NCBI GenBank assembly: GCA_002708715.1
Contig: PAPB01000037.1
Location: 1 to 64,000, forward strand
Direction: 5' to 3'
From: Fidelibacterota bacterium
GTDB lineage: Bacteria > Fidelibacterota > Marinisomatia > Marinisomatales > UBA1611
DNA: 64,000 nt
Shown: piece by piece, positions 45,826 to 54,598 of the stretch
How positions within the stretch are numbered: the stretch's first letter is position 1
How the letters are laid out: each line of letters starts with the position of its first letter
Position numbers and translations under genes: made by a program
The notes under the pieces: model-generated
What the model saw: only the letters and a program-made list of their open reading frames with translations
Database searches by the model: none
What the model was told of the DNA's origin: nothing

Positions 45826-46551
45826 ATGATAGATATCCATAATCATATTTTTCCAAACATTGATGATGGTTCTAAATCTAAAGAGATGTCCATTGAAATG
45901 TTAAAAAATGCGTATAAACAAGGAATTACTGATGTAGTAAATACTGTACACTATCAACATCCTATGTTTCAAGATATTGATTTATCCTTTGATAGTATTT
46001 ATAAAGTTTCTCAGGATCTGCAGAATGAAATTAATCAAATAGGTATAAATATAAAGATTCATATTGCATCTGAAGTATTTTACTATGATAATTTATTAAA
46101 GATTAAAAATAATAAATTGACTACTATGGGTAATGGTAAATACATGTTAATTGAATTTCACCCAAATAATATACCTGTAAGTCAAAAAGAAGTTCTTTAC
46201 AACTTAAAGATAGAAGGAGTAACTCCAATAATCGCTCATCCTGAACGTTATAGGCAAGTTCAAAAAGATATTAATTATGTATATGATTGGTTAAACTCTG
46301 GCTGTCTTATTCAAATTGATGCTGGTAGCTTAATAGGCTTACTTGGAGAGAATTGTATGAAAACTTCTAGGTTGATTATTCAAGAGAATTTATGTCAAAT
46401 TTTGGCATCTGATGCCCATAATAATGCAAAAAGGAATTTTTGTTTAAAAGATGGTCATATTTATACTAAAAGTATTTTAGGAGATAAAGCGGATCTTTTA
46501 GTATATCATTATCCTAAAGTTATAATTGAGGGAGGTAACATTTCTTTATAG
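45826..46551 (+). CDS. CpsB/CapC-type PHP tyrosine phosphatase
   Basis: A 241-residue PHP-fold metal phosphatase that dephosphorylates BY-kinases of polysaccharide systems. MIDIHNHIFPNIDDGSKS, AHPERYRQVQKD and ASDAHNN hold the metal ligands. The usual TPH motif reads TVH here, with the His kept. The partner kinase lies two genes downstream, which supports a phosphorylation cycle controlling chain length or export. Confidence 0.88.
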   Translation: MIDIHNHIFPNIDDGSKSKEMSIEMLKNAYKQGITDVVNTVHYQHPMFQDIDLSFDSIYKVSQDLQNEINQIGINIKIHIASEVFYYDNLLKIKNNKLTTMGNGKYMLIEFHPNNIPVSQKEVLYNLKIEGVTPIIAHPERYRQVQKDINYVYDWLNSGCLIQIDAGSLIGLLGENCMKTSRLIIQENLCQILASDAHNNAKRNFCLKDGHIYTKSILGDKADLLVYHYPKVIIEGGNISL

Positions 46552-46591
46552 TGAAAATATTTTAAGATATTTTCTTGGACTAAAAAATAAT

Positions 46592-47098
46592 ATGAAAAAA
46601 ATACATAATATTAATTTCTTCATCTTTTTTATTTGTTTTACATTTTTAAAGAGTCAATCAGAAGATAATAAATTACAACCTTTTGAAGATTTTCAAATGT
46701 CCAATGAAAGGTATGTGCCTACTGGAGATGGTAAATTTTATATAAAAGTAAATATTTGGGGGTCTGTAGGAAAAGCAGGAGTAATCCAAGTCTATGATGG
46801 TATAGATTTAGCATCATTATTATCTTTGGTTGGAGGTCCAGATGAGAAAGCAAATTTAAAAAAAGTGAAATTATATAGAGAAAAACCTGATGAAAATGGT
46901 CAATTAGTATATATGATTAATTTAGATCATTTTGTAAAAACGGGTGATAGATCTAAATTTATTAAAATAAAACCAAATGATACGATAATAGTACCTGCAA
47001 AACTATCAATGGTTGTAATACAGCAAATTGGTACGATAAATACACTATTTTCACTTTTGAGTCTTTATATACAATTAAATAGTCTTTTCAGTTCATGA
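46592..47098 (+). CDS. SLBB-domain export protein (minimal Wza-like)
   Basis: The likely start is the ATG at 46592, giving 168 residues with a signal peptide (MKKIHNINFFIFFICFTFLKSQ). The ORF-track start at 46526 is a TTG inside the phosphatase gene and is less likely. One SLBB domain is present (FYIKVNIWGSVGKAGVIQV...LASLLSLVGGPDEKANLKKVKLYR), ending in IKIKPNDTIIVP, followed by a hydrophobic C terminus. The N-terminal poly_export domain of Wza is absent. It overlaps the kinase gene by four bases. Confidence 0.8.
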   Translation: MKKIHNINFFIFFICFTFLKSQSEDNKLQPFEDFQMSNERYVPTGDGKFYIKVNIWGSVGKAGVIQVYDGIDLASLLSLVGGPDEKANLKKVKLYREKPDENGQLVYMINLDHFVKTGDRSKFIKIKPNDTIIVPAKLSMVVIQQIGTINTLFSLLSLYIQLNSLFSS

Positions 47099-49464
47099 AG
47101 AATAATCATTTAGCTTTTAAAGAGGATAATCACAATTATCATAATATAGAAAATGAACTATACCTTAAGGATTATTTTTTATTACTAAGGATTCATTTAA
47201 GAAAATTAATCTATTGTGTAATATTATTTCTTTTAATTGGATTTTATACGACCATTAATAAAACTCCGATGTACAGTTCGAAGGGTACTATGATTGTCAG
47301 AGTTAGTCCAGGGGCTAATACTGTTGCAGATATAACCAAACAAAAAAATAATAACCAAATAAGAAATAAAATAGAGTTATTACGTTCTAGGACTTTGGCT
47401 GAAGATGTAGTTAGGTCTTTTTATGATTCAAAAAGAAGGAATAATCTTTTTTTATTTGGTACAAGAAAATATTATCCTAAGGGACAAAGGATTAGAACTT
47501 TATTTAAAGAAATTTTTACTTTAGGGCTCTATGATGCTCAAGATGCATTGAAAGTTTCTACTCTTGAGGGACCGCTAACCTATGAACGTCTTGATGATTT
47601 TTCTAAAAGAATTAAAAATCATCTTACTGTTAAACATATTCCAAATACAAATTTAATTGAAGTTAGTTATCGTTCAAAAAATGCAGATGAAGCGCGACGT
47701 ATAGTAAATAGAACTATGGGAATATTTTCTGTTAAGGATAAGGAATGGTCAAATCAATATGCCTTAAATTCAGTTTCATTTTTAGATTCATTGGTTAATG
47801 TACAAGAAAAGATTCTCCAAAATACCGATAGTCTAAAAATGGACTTTTTGTTAGAAAATAAATTGCATAGTATGGAAGCAAAATCAGATGATATTATTAA
47901 AAGAATTAATGGATACGAAGGTGAATTATATAATATCAAAACGCAGAAAAGCATTAATAAACAAAAAATTGAATTTCTTAGTTCTAAGCTATCTTCTGAA
48001 GAAAAAGATCTTGCTGATAAAATAGTTGGGAATATTAATATACAATTATCTGCACTTAGAGATGAGGCAGCAAAACTTGAATCGCAAATTATTACAAATT
48101 CTAGTATTTATGGGGAAACACATGAATTTGTGCAAGATTTAAAAAAGAAATTAAATAATTTGACAGTTGCAATAGATGAAAGAGTGACAAAACTTGCATT
48201 AAAAGGTATAGCACCGCAAGATCCTTTGCGGGAAAGACAGGAGATTATTTCAGAAATATTAAATTTAGAAAATAATATTTATTATTTGAATATTACTGAA
48301 AATGAAACCCAAAAAGAGTTGGATAGATTTAATGAAAAGTTAAGATCTATACCAGAAACAAAGATGCAAATGGATCGCTTTGAAAGACAGGAGATGATAT
48401 TACGTGATTATTATTTAGCCTTAATAAATAAACTCGAAGAGACAAAGCTTAATAATGCAATTTTGGTAGGTGATGTCCGTATAGTAGATTTAGCAAAATT
48501 ACCAAAAATACCATACAGCCCTAATCATCAAAAAGATATTTTGATGTTTTTATTTTTTGGTATTGCAATTGGACTTTTTATTATTTTTGTTATTGAAGTA
48601 TTGGATAGTTCAATAAAAACAATTGATGAAATTGAAAAATATGATAAGAATGTAATTGGTGTCATCCCAGCGATTGGGAAGATGAAATCACAAAATTTTA
48701 TAATGAGATATTTCGATGATAAAACTGTAAATATTTTAGGTGGTGAAAAAGGTATAAAAAGAAAGATTATAACAAAGGATAATCCTAAATCACCGATTTC
48801 TGAATCTTACAGAGGATTACGTACAAATATTTTATTATCCAATGATAAAGAAATTAAATCTATGTTAGTATCTAGCGCTGGACCAGGGGAAGGTAAGACT
48901 ACAACAGTTGCTAATTTAGCTATTACTTTTGCTAATTTAGGTAAGAAGACACTCCTTGTTGATACAGATTTGCGTAGGCCTGTTATTCATTCAGTATTTG
49001 AATTGAAACGAGATCCTGGTGTAACAACATTTTTATCTGGGCAAACTGATGATTATAAAACTTTATTACAAGCTGGAGAAGTTGATAATCTGTTTATTAT
49101 GACTTCAGGTATTATCCCTCCTAATCCTTCTGAATTACTAGGTTCAAAAAGAATGATTCATTTAGTTAGAGAATTAGAAGACGATTTTGATATGGTTTTA
49201 TTTGATAGTCCACCTTTGGTGGCTGTTACAGATGCTAATATGATTTCAAGGGAGATTGATCGCATATTACTTGTTATTAAAGCTGGTCAAACTGATAAAA
49301 AAGCCTTTCATCATACTATGATGAACTTAAAGAATATTAATGCTCCACTAGAAGGAATAGTGATGAATGCGGTTACAAGCAAGAGTAATTATGGTTCATA
49401 TTATTACTATTACTATCATCAGTATTATCATTATTATAGTTCTAGTGAGGATGATGAAAAATAA
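47095..49464 (+). CDS. Wzc-like polysaccharide co-polymerase with BY-kinase domain
   Basis: A 789-residue fusion of a Wzz/GumC-type chain-length domain and a bacterial tyrosine autokinase. Membrane helices lie at about residues 38-58 and 479-500, with a long periplasmic coiled coil between. The kinase has Walker A SSAGPGEGKTTT (about residue 595), LLVDTDLRRP (Walker A') and DMVLFDSPP (Walker B). The C-terminal cluster NYGSYYYYYYHQYYHYY supplies the phosphorylation sites. The next gene begins inside its end. Confidence 0.93.
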   Translation: MKNNHLAFKEDNHNYHNIENELYLKDYFLLLRIHLRKLIYCVILFLLIGFYTTINKTPMYSSKGTMIVRVSPGANTVADITKQKNNNQIRNKIELLRSRTLAEDVVRSFYDSKRRNNLFLFGTRKYYPKGQRIRTLFKEIFTLGLYDAQDALKVSTLEGPLTYERLDDFSKRIKNHLTVKHIPNTNLIEVSYRSKNADEARRIVNRTMGIFSVKDKEWSNQYALNSVSFLDSLVNVQEKILQNTDSLKMDFLLENKLHSMEAKSDDIIKRINGYEGELYNIKTQKSINKQKIEFLSSKLSSEEKDLADKIVGNINIQLSALRDEAAKLESQIITNSSIYGETHEFVQDLKKKLNNLTVAIDERVTKLALKGIAPQDPLRERQEIISEILNLENNIYYLNITENETQKELDRFNEKLRSIPETKMQMDRFERQEMILRDYYLALINKLEETKLNNAILVGDVRIVDLAKLPKIPYSPNHQKDILMFLFFGIAIGLFIIFVIEVLDSSIKTIDEIEKYDKNVIGVIPAIGKMKSQNFIMRYFDDKTVNILGGEKGIKRKIITKDNPKSPISESYRGLRTNILLSNDKEIKSMLVSSAGPGEGKTTTVANLAITFANLGKKTLLVDTDLRRPVIHSVFELKRDPGVTTFLSGQTDDYKTLLQAGEVDNLFIMTSGIIPPNPSELLGSKRMIHLVRELEDDFDMVLFDSPPLVAVTDANMISREIDRILLVIKAGQTDKKAFHHTMMNLKNINAPLEGIVMNAVTSKSNYGSYYYYYYHQYYHYYSSSEDDEK

Positions 49465-50302
49465 AAGAGATTGGGATTTAATAATATCTTCCGAAAGACC
49501 TTGGCTAGCCCTTGAATTAAAAGATGTTTGGCTTTATAGAGATTTAATTTCTTTCTTTGTTAGAAGAGATATATTAACTGAATATAAACAAACAATATTA
49601 GGTGTATTATACTATATCATAAATCCAGTATTTGGTACTCTAATAAAGGTTCTTATATTTAGTAAAATAGCAAAATTATCTACGGATGGGATACCAGACT
49701 TTTTATTTTACTTTTCTGGGGGATTATTATGGACATATTTTGCAAAATGTTTATCTATAGGTAGTGGAGTTTTTTTAAGTAATCGAGATTTATATTCACA
49801 GGTTTATTTCCCAAGATTATCTGTTCCAATTGCTAATAATATTACTGAATTATTTAGATCTTCAATTCAAATTATATTATTTACAATATTTTACATATAT
49901 TTTCAAATCAATGGCTCCAATATGAACCCTTCATGGGGATTAATATTATTACCCGTTATTTTTCTACAATGTAGTTTGTTAGGATTTGGTTTTGGCTTAA
50001 TATTATCATCATTGACAACAAGATACAGGGATTTAAATTTTTTAGGTGGATATATTAATTCATTTTGGATGTATATTAGTCCTATTGTATATCCTTTATC
50101 AGTAATTCCCGAAAAATGGCATTTTATTCTAAGTTTTAATCCTATGGTAGGTTTAGTTGAATTATTAAGGTTTTTATTATTTGGGCAGAGCTCTTTTCAT
50201 TTAGCACAAATAACAAATGGATTATTCACTACGATATTGTTGTTAATAATTGGTTTATTATTATTTAATAAAACAGAAAAAACTTTTTTAGATACTGTTT
50301 GA
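49454..50302 (+). CDS. ABC-2 type polysaccharide export permease (Wzm-like)
   Basis: The membrane subunit of an O-antigen/capsule exporter, with six predicted helices. It has ILTEYKQTILGVLYYIINPVFG near the N terminus and YRDLNFLGGYINSFWMYISPIVYP later. I place the start at the ATG at 49454 (282 residues), just after GTGAGG. The longer ORF-track frame would read through the tyrosine-rich tail of the kinase gene. Adjacent ATGs at 49451 and 49454 cannot be separated. It overlaps the kinase gene by 11 bases. Confidence 0.88.
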   Translation: MKNKRDWDLIISSERPWLALELKDVWLYRDLISFFVRRDILTEYKQTILGVLYYIINPVFGTLIKVLIFSKIAKLSTDGIPDFLFYFSGGLLWTYFAKCLSIGSGVFLSNRDLYSQVYFPRLSVPIANNITELFRSSIQIILFTIFYIYFQINGSNMNPSWGLILLPVIFLQCSLLGFGFGLILSSLTTRYRDLNFLGGYINSFWMYISPIVYPLSVIPEKWHFILSFNPMVGLVELLRFLLFGQSSFHLAQITNGLFTTILLLIIGLLLFNKTEKTFLDTV

Positions 50303-50308
50303 CTTATA

Positions 50309-51574
50309 ATGAGATCAGTCATAAAAATTGAGAATTTATATAAAGAGTATCGTTTGGGTACTATTGGGTATGCGACACTTCGAGAAGATTTACAAATGTT
50401 GTTTGCTTCAATACAAGGTAAGCCTGACCCAAATTCGATCATTGGCAGTGAGAATATTGAAAAAAATACAAATAGAATTTTAGCTTTAAACAACTTAAAT
50501 CTTGATGTAGAACAAGGTGAAAGGTTAGCCATTGTTGGAGCAAATGGAGCAGGTAAATCTACCTTGTTAAAAGTTATTTCGAGAATATCAGCTCCATCAA
50601 AAGGTACCGTAAAAATAAAAGGTAGAATTGCAAGCTTAATCGCTCTAGGTACTGGATTTCATGCAGAGCTTACTGGAAGAGATAATATATATCTTAATGG
50701 TGCTATATTAGGTTTAAGGAAGAAAGAAATAGATAATAAATTCCAGAAAATTATTAATTTTGCTGGAATAAATAAATTTTTAGATACTCCAGTCAAGAGA
50801 TATTCTTCTGGAATGTATGTAAGACTTGGTTTTTCAGTCGCTGCTCATTTAGACCCAGATATTTTAATAACAGATGAAGTTTTGGCCGTTGCTGATTTAG
50901 AGTTTAGAAAAAAAAGTCTTGAAAGATTAAACCAAATATCTGCTGAAGGTAAAACTATAATATTTGTATCACATAATTTAAATAGTGTGAAAAAATTGTG
51001 TGATAAAGGAATTTTACTAGATAAAGGAACAATATTATTAAAAGATAAAATTGAAAATGTCTTATCTGAGTATATTGCTTTAAATAAAAAAAGGATTATT
51101 TATTCAAAGAATCATCCAAAAGATAATCATATTGATTCTATTAAAGTCATTGGTGTTGATATCATTAATCATAATAAAAATTTAGAAGATGTATTTCATG
51201 TTAATGAGAAAATTGGAATAAATATTACTTTTGAAGTTAAAAAACAGATAAGTGATACTTTTACTGAGATTGAATTATTATCTTCATCAAAAATTCATAT
51301 TTTTAGTTCTATTGATAAAAATCATTCCATTTTTGATAAAGTAGGAATTATGAGTAGGACTGTATGGATTGGACCAAATATATTAAATAAAGGTCTTTAT
51401 TTTATTAATATTAATCTGTTATCATCAATTGGGGATAAGATTAAAAGGTTCCTTGTTATTGATAATGCGGCAAGTTTTGAAACTATTTTTCCTAATAATG
51501 GAACAACCTTAAAAAATACTTTTCCAGATAAACGTGAGGGTTTAATTGCTCCAAAACTTACATGGACTAGTTAA
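50309..51574 (+). CDS. ABC transporter ATPase for polysaccharide export (Wzt-like) with C-terminal domain
   Basis: A 421-residue protein. Its nucleotide-binding domain has Walker A GANGAGKST (residues 77-85), signature YSSGMYVRLGF, Walker B ILITDEVLAVAD and switch His in VSHN. Residues of about 265-421 form an extra beta domain like the Wzt C-terminal carbohydrate-binding domain, which in O-antigen systems recognises the chain terminus. It follows the permease by six bases. Confidence 0.93.
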   Translation: MRSVIKIENLYKEYRLGTIGYATLREDLQMLFASIQGKPDPNSIIGSENIEKNTNRILALNNLNLDVEQGERLAIVGANGAGKSTLLKVISRISAPSKGTVKIKGRIASLIALGTGFHAELTGRDNIYLNGAILGLRKKEIDNKFQKIINFAGINKFLDTPVKRYSSGMYVRLGFSVAAHLDPDILITDEVLAVADLEFRKKSLERLNQISAEGKTIIFVSHNLNSVKKLCDKGILLDKGTILLKDKIENVLSEYIALNKKRIIYSKNHPKDNHIDSIKVIGVDIINHNKNLEDVFHVNEKIGINITFEVKKQISDTFTEIELLSSSKIHIFSSIDKNHSIFDKVGIMSRTVWIGPNILNKGLYFININLLSSIGDKIKRFLVIDNAASFETIFPNNGTTLKNTFPDKREGLIAPKLTWTS

Positions 51575-51616
51575 ATTGATTTTTTATAATATAAAACTAT
51601 AGAAAGAATCAAAATT

Positions 51617-52603
51617 GTGAAAAATTATTTATATAGATTAAAAAAAAGGATGTGGCCTAAATTAGTTATTTTATGTTATCATCGAGTTAAGAATTATAAA
51701 TCTGATCCAGTAAATATTACAGTCTCTAATGAAAATTTTTTAAATCAGATTAAATTTTTAAAATACAATGCTAAAATAATTCATCCTCAGCAGTTATTTG
51801 ATTCATTAAAGCATAGACAAAACCTTCCAAAACGTTCAGTGTTATTAACATTTGATGATGGGTACTCTAGTTATGGCGAGACTATGCAAACTTTAATTGA
51901 TAATTCTATTTCTGCAATTTTTTTTATATCTTCAAGAAAATATAAATTTTGGTGGGATGTTTTATCTTCTAGATTATTAGAAGCTAAAACTATTAAGGAT
52001 ATAGATTATAAAATATTTAATAAATTAATAAAAATGGCAGGGGGAAATTTTAAGTTAGAAAAAGAATTAGACATCAAAGCATTATCAAAGATAAATCAAT
52101 GGAAAATTGAAGATCCAAATTTCCCTTATAATAGATGCAGGGCTTATAAAATCATTGCAAAAAAAATGGATGAAATTAATCCCTATGAAAAAAATGAATT
52201 TTTTTTTATGATTAATAATATTACAAAGGAAAAAAGAAATTTTTCTTATTTATTTAATAATAATTTGATTAAATATCATACAATTGGCGCACATACAATC
52301 GGCCATTATGATTTAGCTAACTTATCTTATGAAAATCAAAAAGAAGAAATAGAGGGCAATAAGTCATTTCTAGAAACTCATATTAAAGAAAAAGTGAATG
52401 TTTTTTCTTATCCATTTGGTATGCAATATAATTATAATGATGATACAATTAATTTAGTTAAAAATAATTTCCAATTTGCTTTTTCAGGTTTTCAAGGATT
52501 AGTACACAAAGATTCAAATATGTTTGAGTTGCCTAGGTTTTTAGTAAGAGATTGGTCTAAAAATGAGTTTCAAGTGAGATTGAATAAATTTTTTAATATT
52601 TAA
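51617..52603 (+). CDS. Polysaccharide deacetylase family protein
   Basis: A 328-residue NodB-type carbohydrate esterase. SVLLTFDDGYSSYGETM (about residues 74-90) supplies the metal Asp pair and IGAHTIGHYDL the His motif. FSYPFGMQYNYNDDTINLV is a late conserved segment. No signal peptide is seen, so it probably acts in the cytoplasm or at the membrane on lipid-linked or nucleotide-activated sugar. It starts with GTG. Confidence 0.88.
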   Translation: MKNYLYRLKKRMWPKLVILCYHRVKNYKSDPVNITVSNENFLNQIKFLKYNAKIIHPQQLFDSLKHRQNLPKRSVLLTFDDGYSSYGETMQTLIDNSISAIFFISSRKYKFWWDVLSSRLLEAKTIKDIDYKIFNKLIKMAGGNFKLEKELDIKALSKINQWKIEDPNFPYNRCRAYKIIAKKMDEINPYEKNEFFFMINNITKEKRNFSYLFNNNLIKYHTIGAHTIGHYDLANLSYENQKEEIEGNKSFLETHIKEKVNVFSYPFGMQYNYNDDTINLVKNNFQFAFSGFQGLVHKDSNMFELPRFLVRDWSKNEFQVRLNKFFNI

Positions 52604-52644
52604 ATATTGGTAATTATCATTTACCTATTATAATTGATTATGAA

Positions 52645-52654
52645 AAGAGCGCTT
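52645..52654. repeat. Intergenic motif AAGAGCGCTT, copy 2
   Basis: Exact second copy of the ten-mer at 36899, again in non-coding DNA shortly before a sugar-transfer gene. The 123-base gap that holds it otherwise shows only a TTGACA at 52696 with no acceptable -10 partner. Confidence 0.35.
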
Positions 52655-52726
52655 AATTTCAAATATTCAATAGTTCGATTAAATAATTTTTTAAATTGAC
52701 AAAAATAGTAATTCTAAAATTTTTGT

Positions 52727-53599
52727 ATGATAACGATATTTTGCACCCCAAAAAATTTTGAAGGTATTTTTGATGTTATTCAAAAAAATGCAATAAGAAG
52801 TTGGCGAAAAGTCTCATCTGAAATAGAAATTATTATTTTTGGTGATTCATTTGGAGCAAAAGAAATAGCAAGTGAAGTTAATGGAATATACTATCCCAAA
52901 ATAAAATGTTCAAAAAATGGAGTTCCATTTTTATCGGATCTATTTGACAAAGCAAATAAAATCAGTGTAAACGATACTTTAATGTTTATTAATGCAGATA
53001 TTATCATCCCTAAAAATATTTTTGATCCAATAAAAATTATAAGAAATCAATTTCAAAATTTTTTATCTGTTGGATCTAGGTGGGATTTAGATGTCGATCA
53101 GTCAATTAATTTTGAGAAAGAAGATATTGTAAAATTATTTTGGGAAAAGGCAAATAATTATAGTGTTAGGAGCTCACCTGCAGCAATTGATTATTTTATT
53201 TTCAATAAAAATAGTATAAAAAAAATACCAGATTTTGTTATTGGGAGGCCAGGATATGATAATTGGCTTTTATGGTATGCAAGACGGAATCTAATTCCAT
53301 TGATTGATCTTTCGAATGAAATTAGAGTAATACATCAAAACCATCATTTTAATTTTCATAATATAAAACAGGATCCGAAAATATATTATGAAGAAGATGG
53401 ACTAAATAATAGAAAAATTCATGGTAATAAGGTTTTGAATTTATTAGATGCTAATTATGAATTAATAAATGGTATGATTAACAAAAAAAAATCTAAAGAA
53501 TGGTTTGATAGAAATCTTAGAAGTCTTCCGCAAATATTTCCCGAAATTTCTTTCGTATTGAAATTGTATAGAAAAATATATCGTAAGTATTTGATTTAA
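52727..53599 (+). CDS. Putative glycosyltransferase, GT-A-like, unassigned family
   Basis: A 290-residue protein without signal peptide. TIFCTPKNFEGIFDVIQKNAIRSW, VNDTLMFINADIIIP (an N-A-D in place of DxD) and GRPGYDNWLLWYARRN suggest a nucleotide-diphospho-sugar transferase fold, but I cannot match it to a numbered family. It sits between the deacetylase and a GT2 gene, so an assembly role for the surface polymer is the best reading. Confidence 0.6.
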   Translation: MITIFCTPKNFEGIFDVIQKNAIRSWRKVSSEIEIIIFGDSFGAKEIASEVNGIYYPKIKCSKNGVPFLSDLFDKANKISVNDTLMFINADIIIPKNIFDPIKIIRNQFQNFLSVGSRWDLDVDQSINFEKEDIVKLFWEKANNYSVRSSPAAIDYFIFNKNSIKKIPDFVIGRPGYDNWLLWYARRNLIPLIDLSNEIRVIHQNHHFNFHNIKQDPKIYYEEDGLNNRKIHGNKVLNLLDANYELINGMINKKKSKEWFDRNLRSLPQIFPEISFVLKLYRKIYRKYLI

Positions 53600-53642
53600 T
53601 AATATATAAGTATAAAATTTTTTTATAATATGCAATTAAATC

Positions 53643-54554
53643 GTGAAAAATAAAACAATGTCTGATATCAAAATATCCGTTGGCATTACTTTATTCACCA
53701 ATCCTGATTATATTTTTGAGGCTATTGATTCTTTAATAAATCAATCAGAAGATGCATGGGAAGGTATTCTCTTACTTGATAAAGGGGCTAGTATTAAAAC
53801 TATACAAATTTTTGATAATTTTAATCATTCAAAATTTAAAAAATTTAAATCTCCAATTCATCTCGGTCCTGAACAAGCACGGGCTAAAGCCATAGAATTG
53901 GCAACTACAAATTGGTATTTTCAATTAGATAGTGATGATGTTTTACCTGTTAATGCTATTTCTGATGTATTGAATGCTATAAAAAAAAGCCCTAAAGCAG
54001 AATTTATTTATGGATCAACGCTACATTTTTCAAAAGAATCTTATTATGTTATGCCACCTTCAAATGATCCAGAAGTTTTAGTTACCTCTTCCTTATTCTC
54101 ATCTATGTTACCTATAAAAATTTCAATGTATAATCGATTGGGAGGATACTCAAAAAAATTAAAGTATTTTGCAGCAGATTGGGATTTTTGGTTATCAGTA
54201 TACGAAAAAAAAATATTAGGTGCGGATACAGATACTGTGCTGTATCATAGAAGAAATCATAATAATAATGTAATCAATCGAAATATTGAACAATGGCCTG
54301 AAGTACTTACTAAAATTATTAATCGACACCCAAAATTTTTTAATTTTAATCATAGGAAGAGGAAAGCAAGATATCATGTATTTGAAAGGTTAGCCAGACA
54401 TTACCGAACAATTAGAGAAAGAAATAAAGCTGCTTATTACGCGAAAATTGCTCTTGAGAATGGGAATGAAACGGTAACACTTTTAGAAATTTTAAAAGAA
54501 CAAAAAATGTCTAAAATAAGATATTTTTTAAGATATATAGGGAAACTACTTTAA
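53643..54554 (+). CDS. Family 2 glycosyltransferase
   Basis: A GT-A inverting transferase of 303 residues. ISVGITLFTNPDYIFEAIDSLINQ at the N terminus, HLGPEQARAKAIELATTNW and the DxD-type FQLDSDDVLP are present. A helical C-terminal extension follows. The frame opens with GTG. An in-frame ATG five codons later (53658) gives MSDIKISVGI, which fits the family equally well. Confidence 0.86.
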   Translation: MKNKTMSDIKISVGITLFTNPDYIFEAIDSLINQSEDAWEGILLLDKGASIKTIQIFDNFNHSKFKKFKSPIHLGPEQARAKAIELATTNWYFQLDSDDVLPVNAISDVLNAIKKSPKAEFIYGSTLHFSKESYYVMPPSNDPEVLVTSSLFSSMLPIKISMYNRLGGYSKKLKYFAADWDFWLSVYEKKILGADTDTVLYHRRNHNNNVINRNIEQWPEVLTKIINRHPKFFNFNHRKRKARYHVFERLARHYRTIRERNKAAYYAKIALENGNETVTLLEILKEQKMSKIRYFLRYIGKLL

Positions 54555-54598
54555 GAATAAATTCCTTTTGGAATTTTATGGTTCAAAGATAAAAATAT

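Noticed and set aside
46526-46591. TTG-started N-terminal extension of the SLBB protein
   Set aside because: It would precede an obvious signal peptide beginning at the ATG at 46592 and overlaps the phosphatase gene.
49367-49453. N-terminal extension of the Wzm-like permease in the ORF track
   Set aside because: It is the out-of-frame reading of the tyrosine-rich tail; the Ile-rich run is a by-product of TAT/TAC codons.
52696-52724. TTGACA promoter ahead of the unassigned glycosyltransferase
   Set aside because: No -10 element of reasonable quality lies at 16-18 bases.
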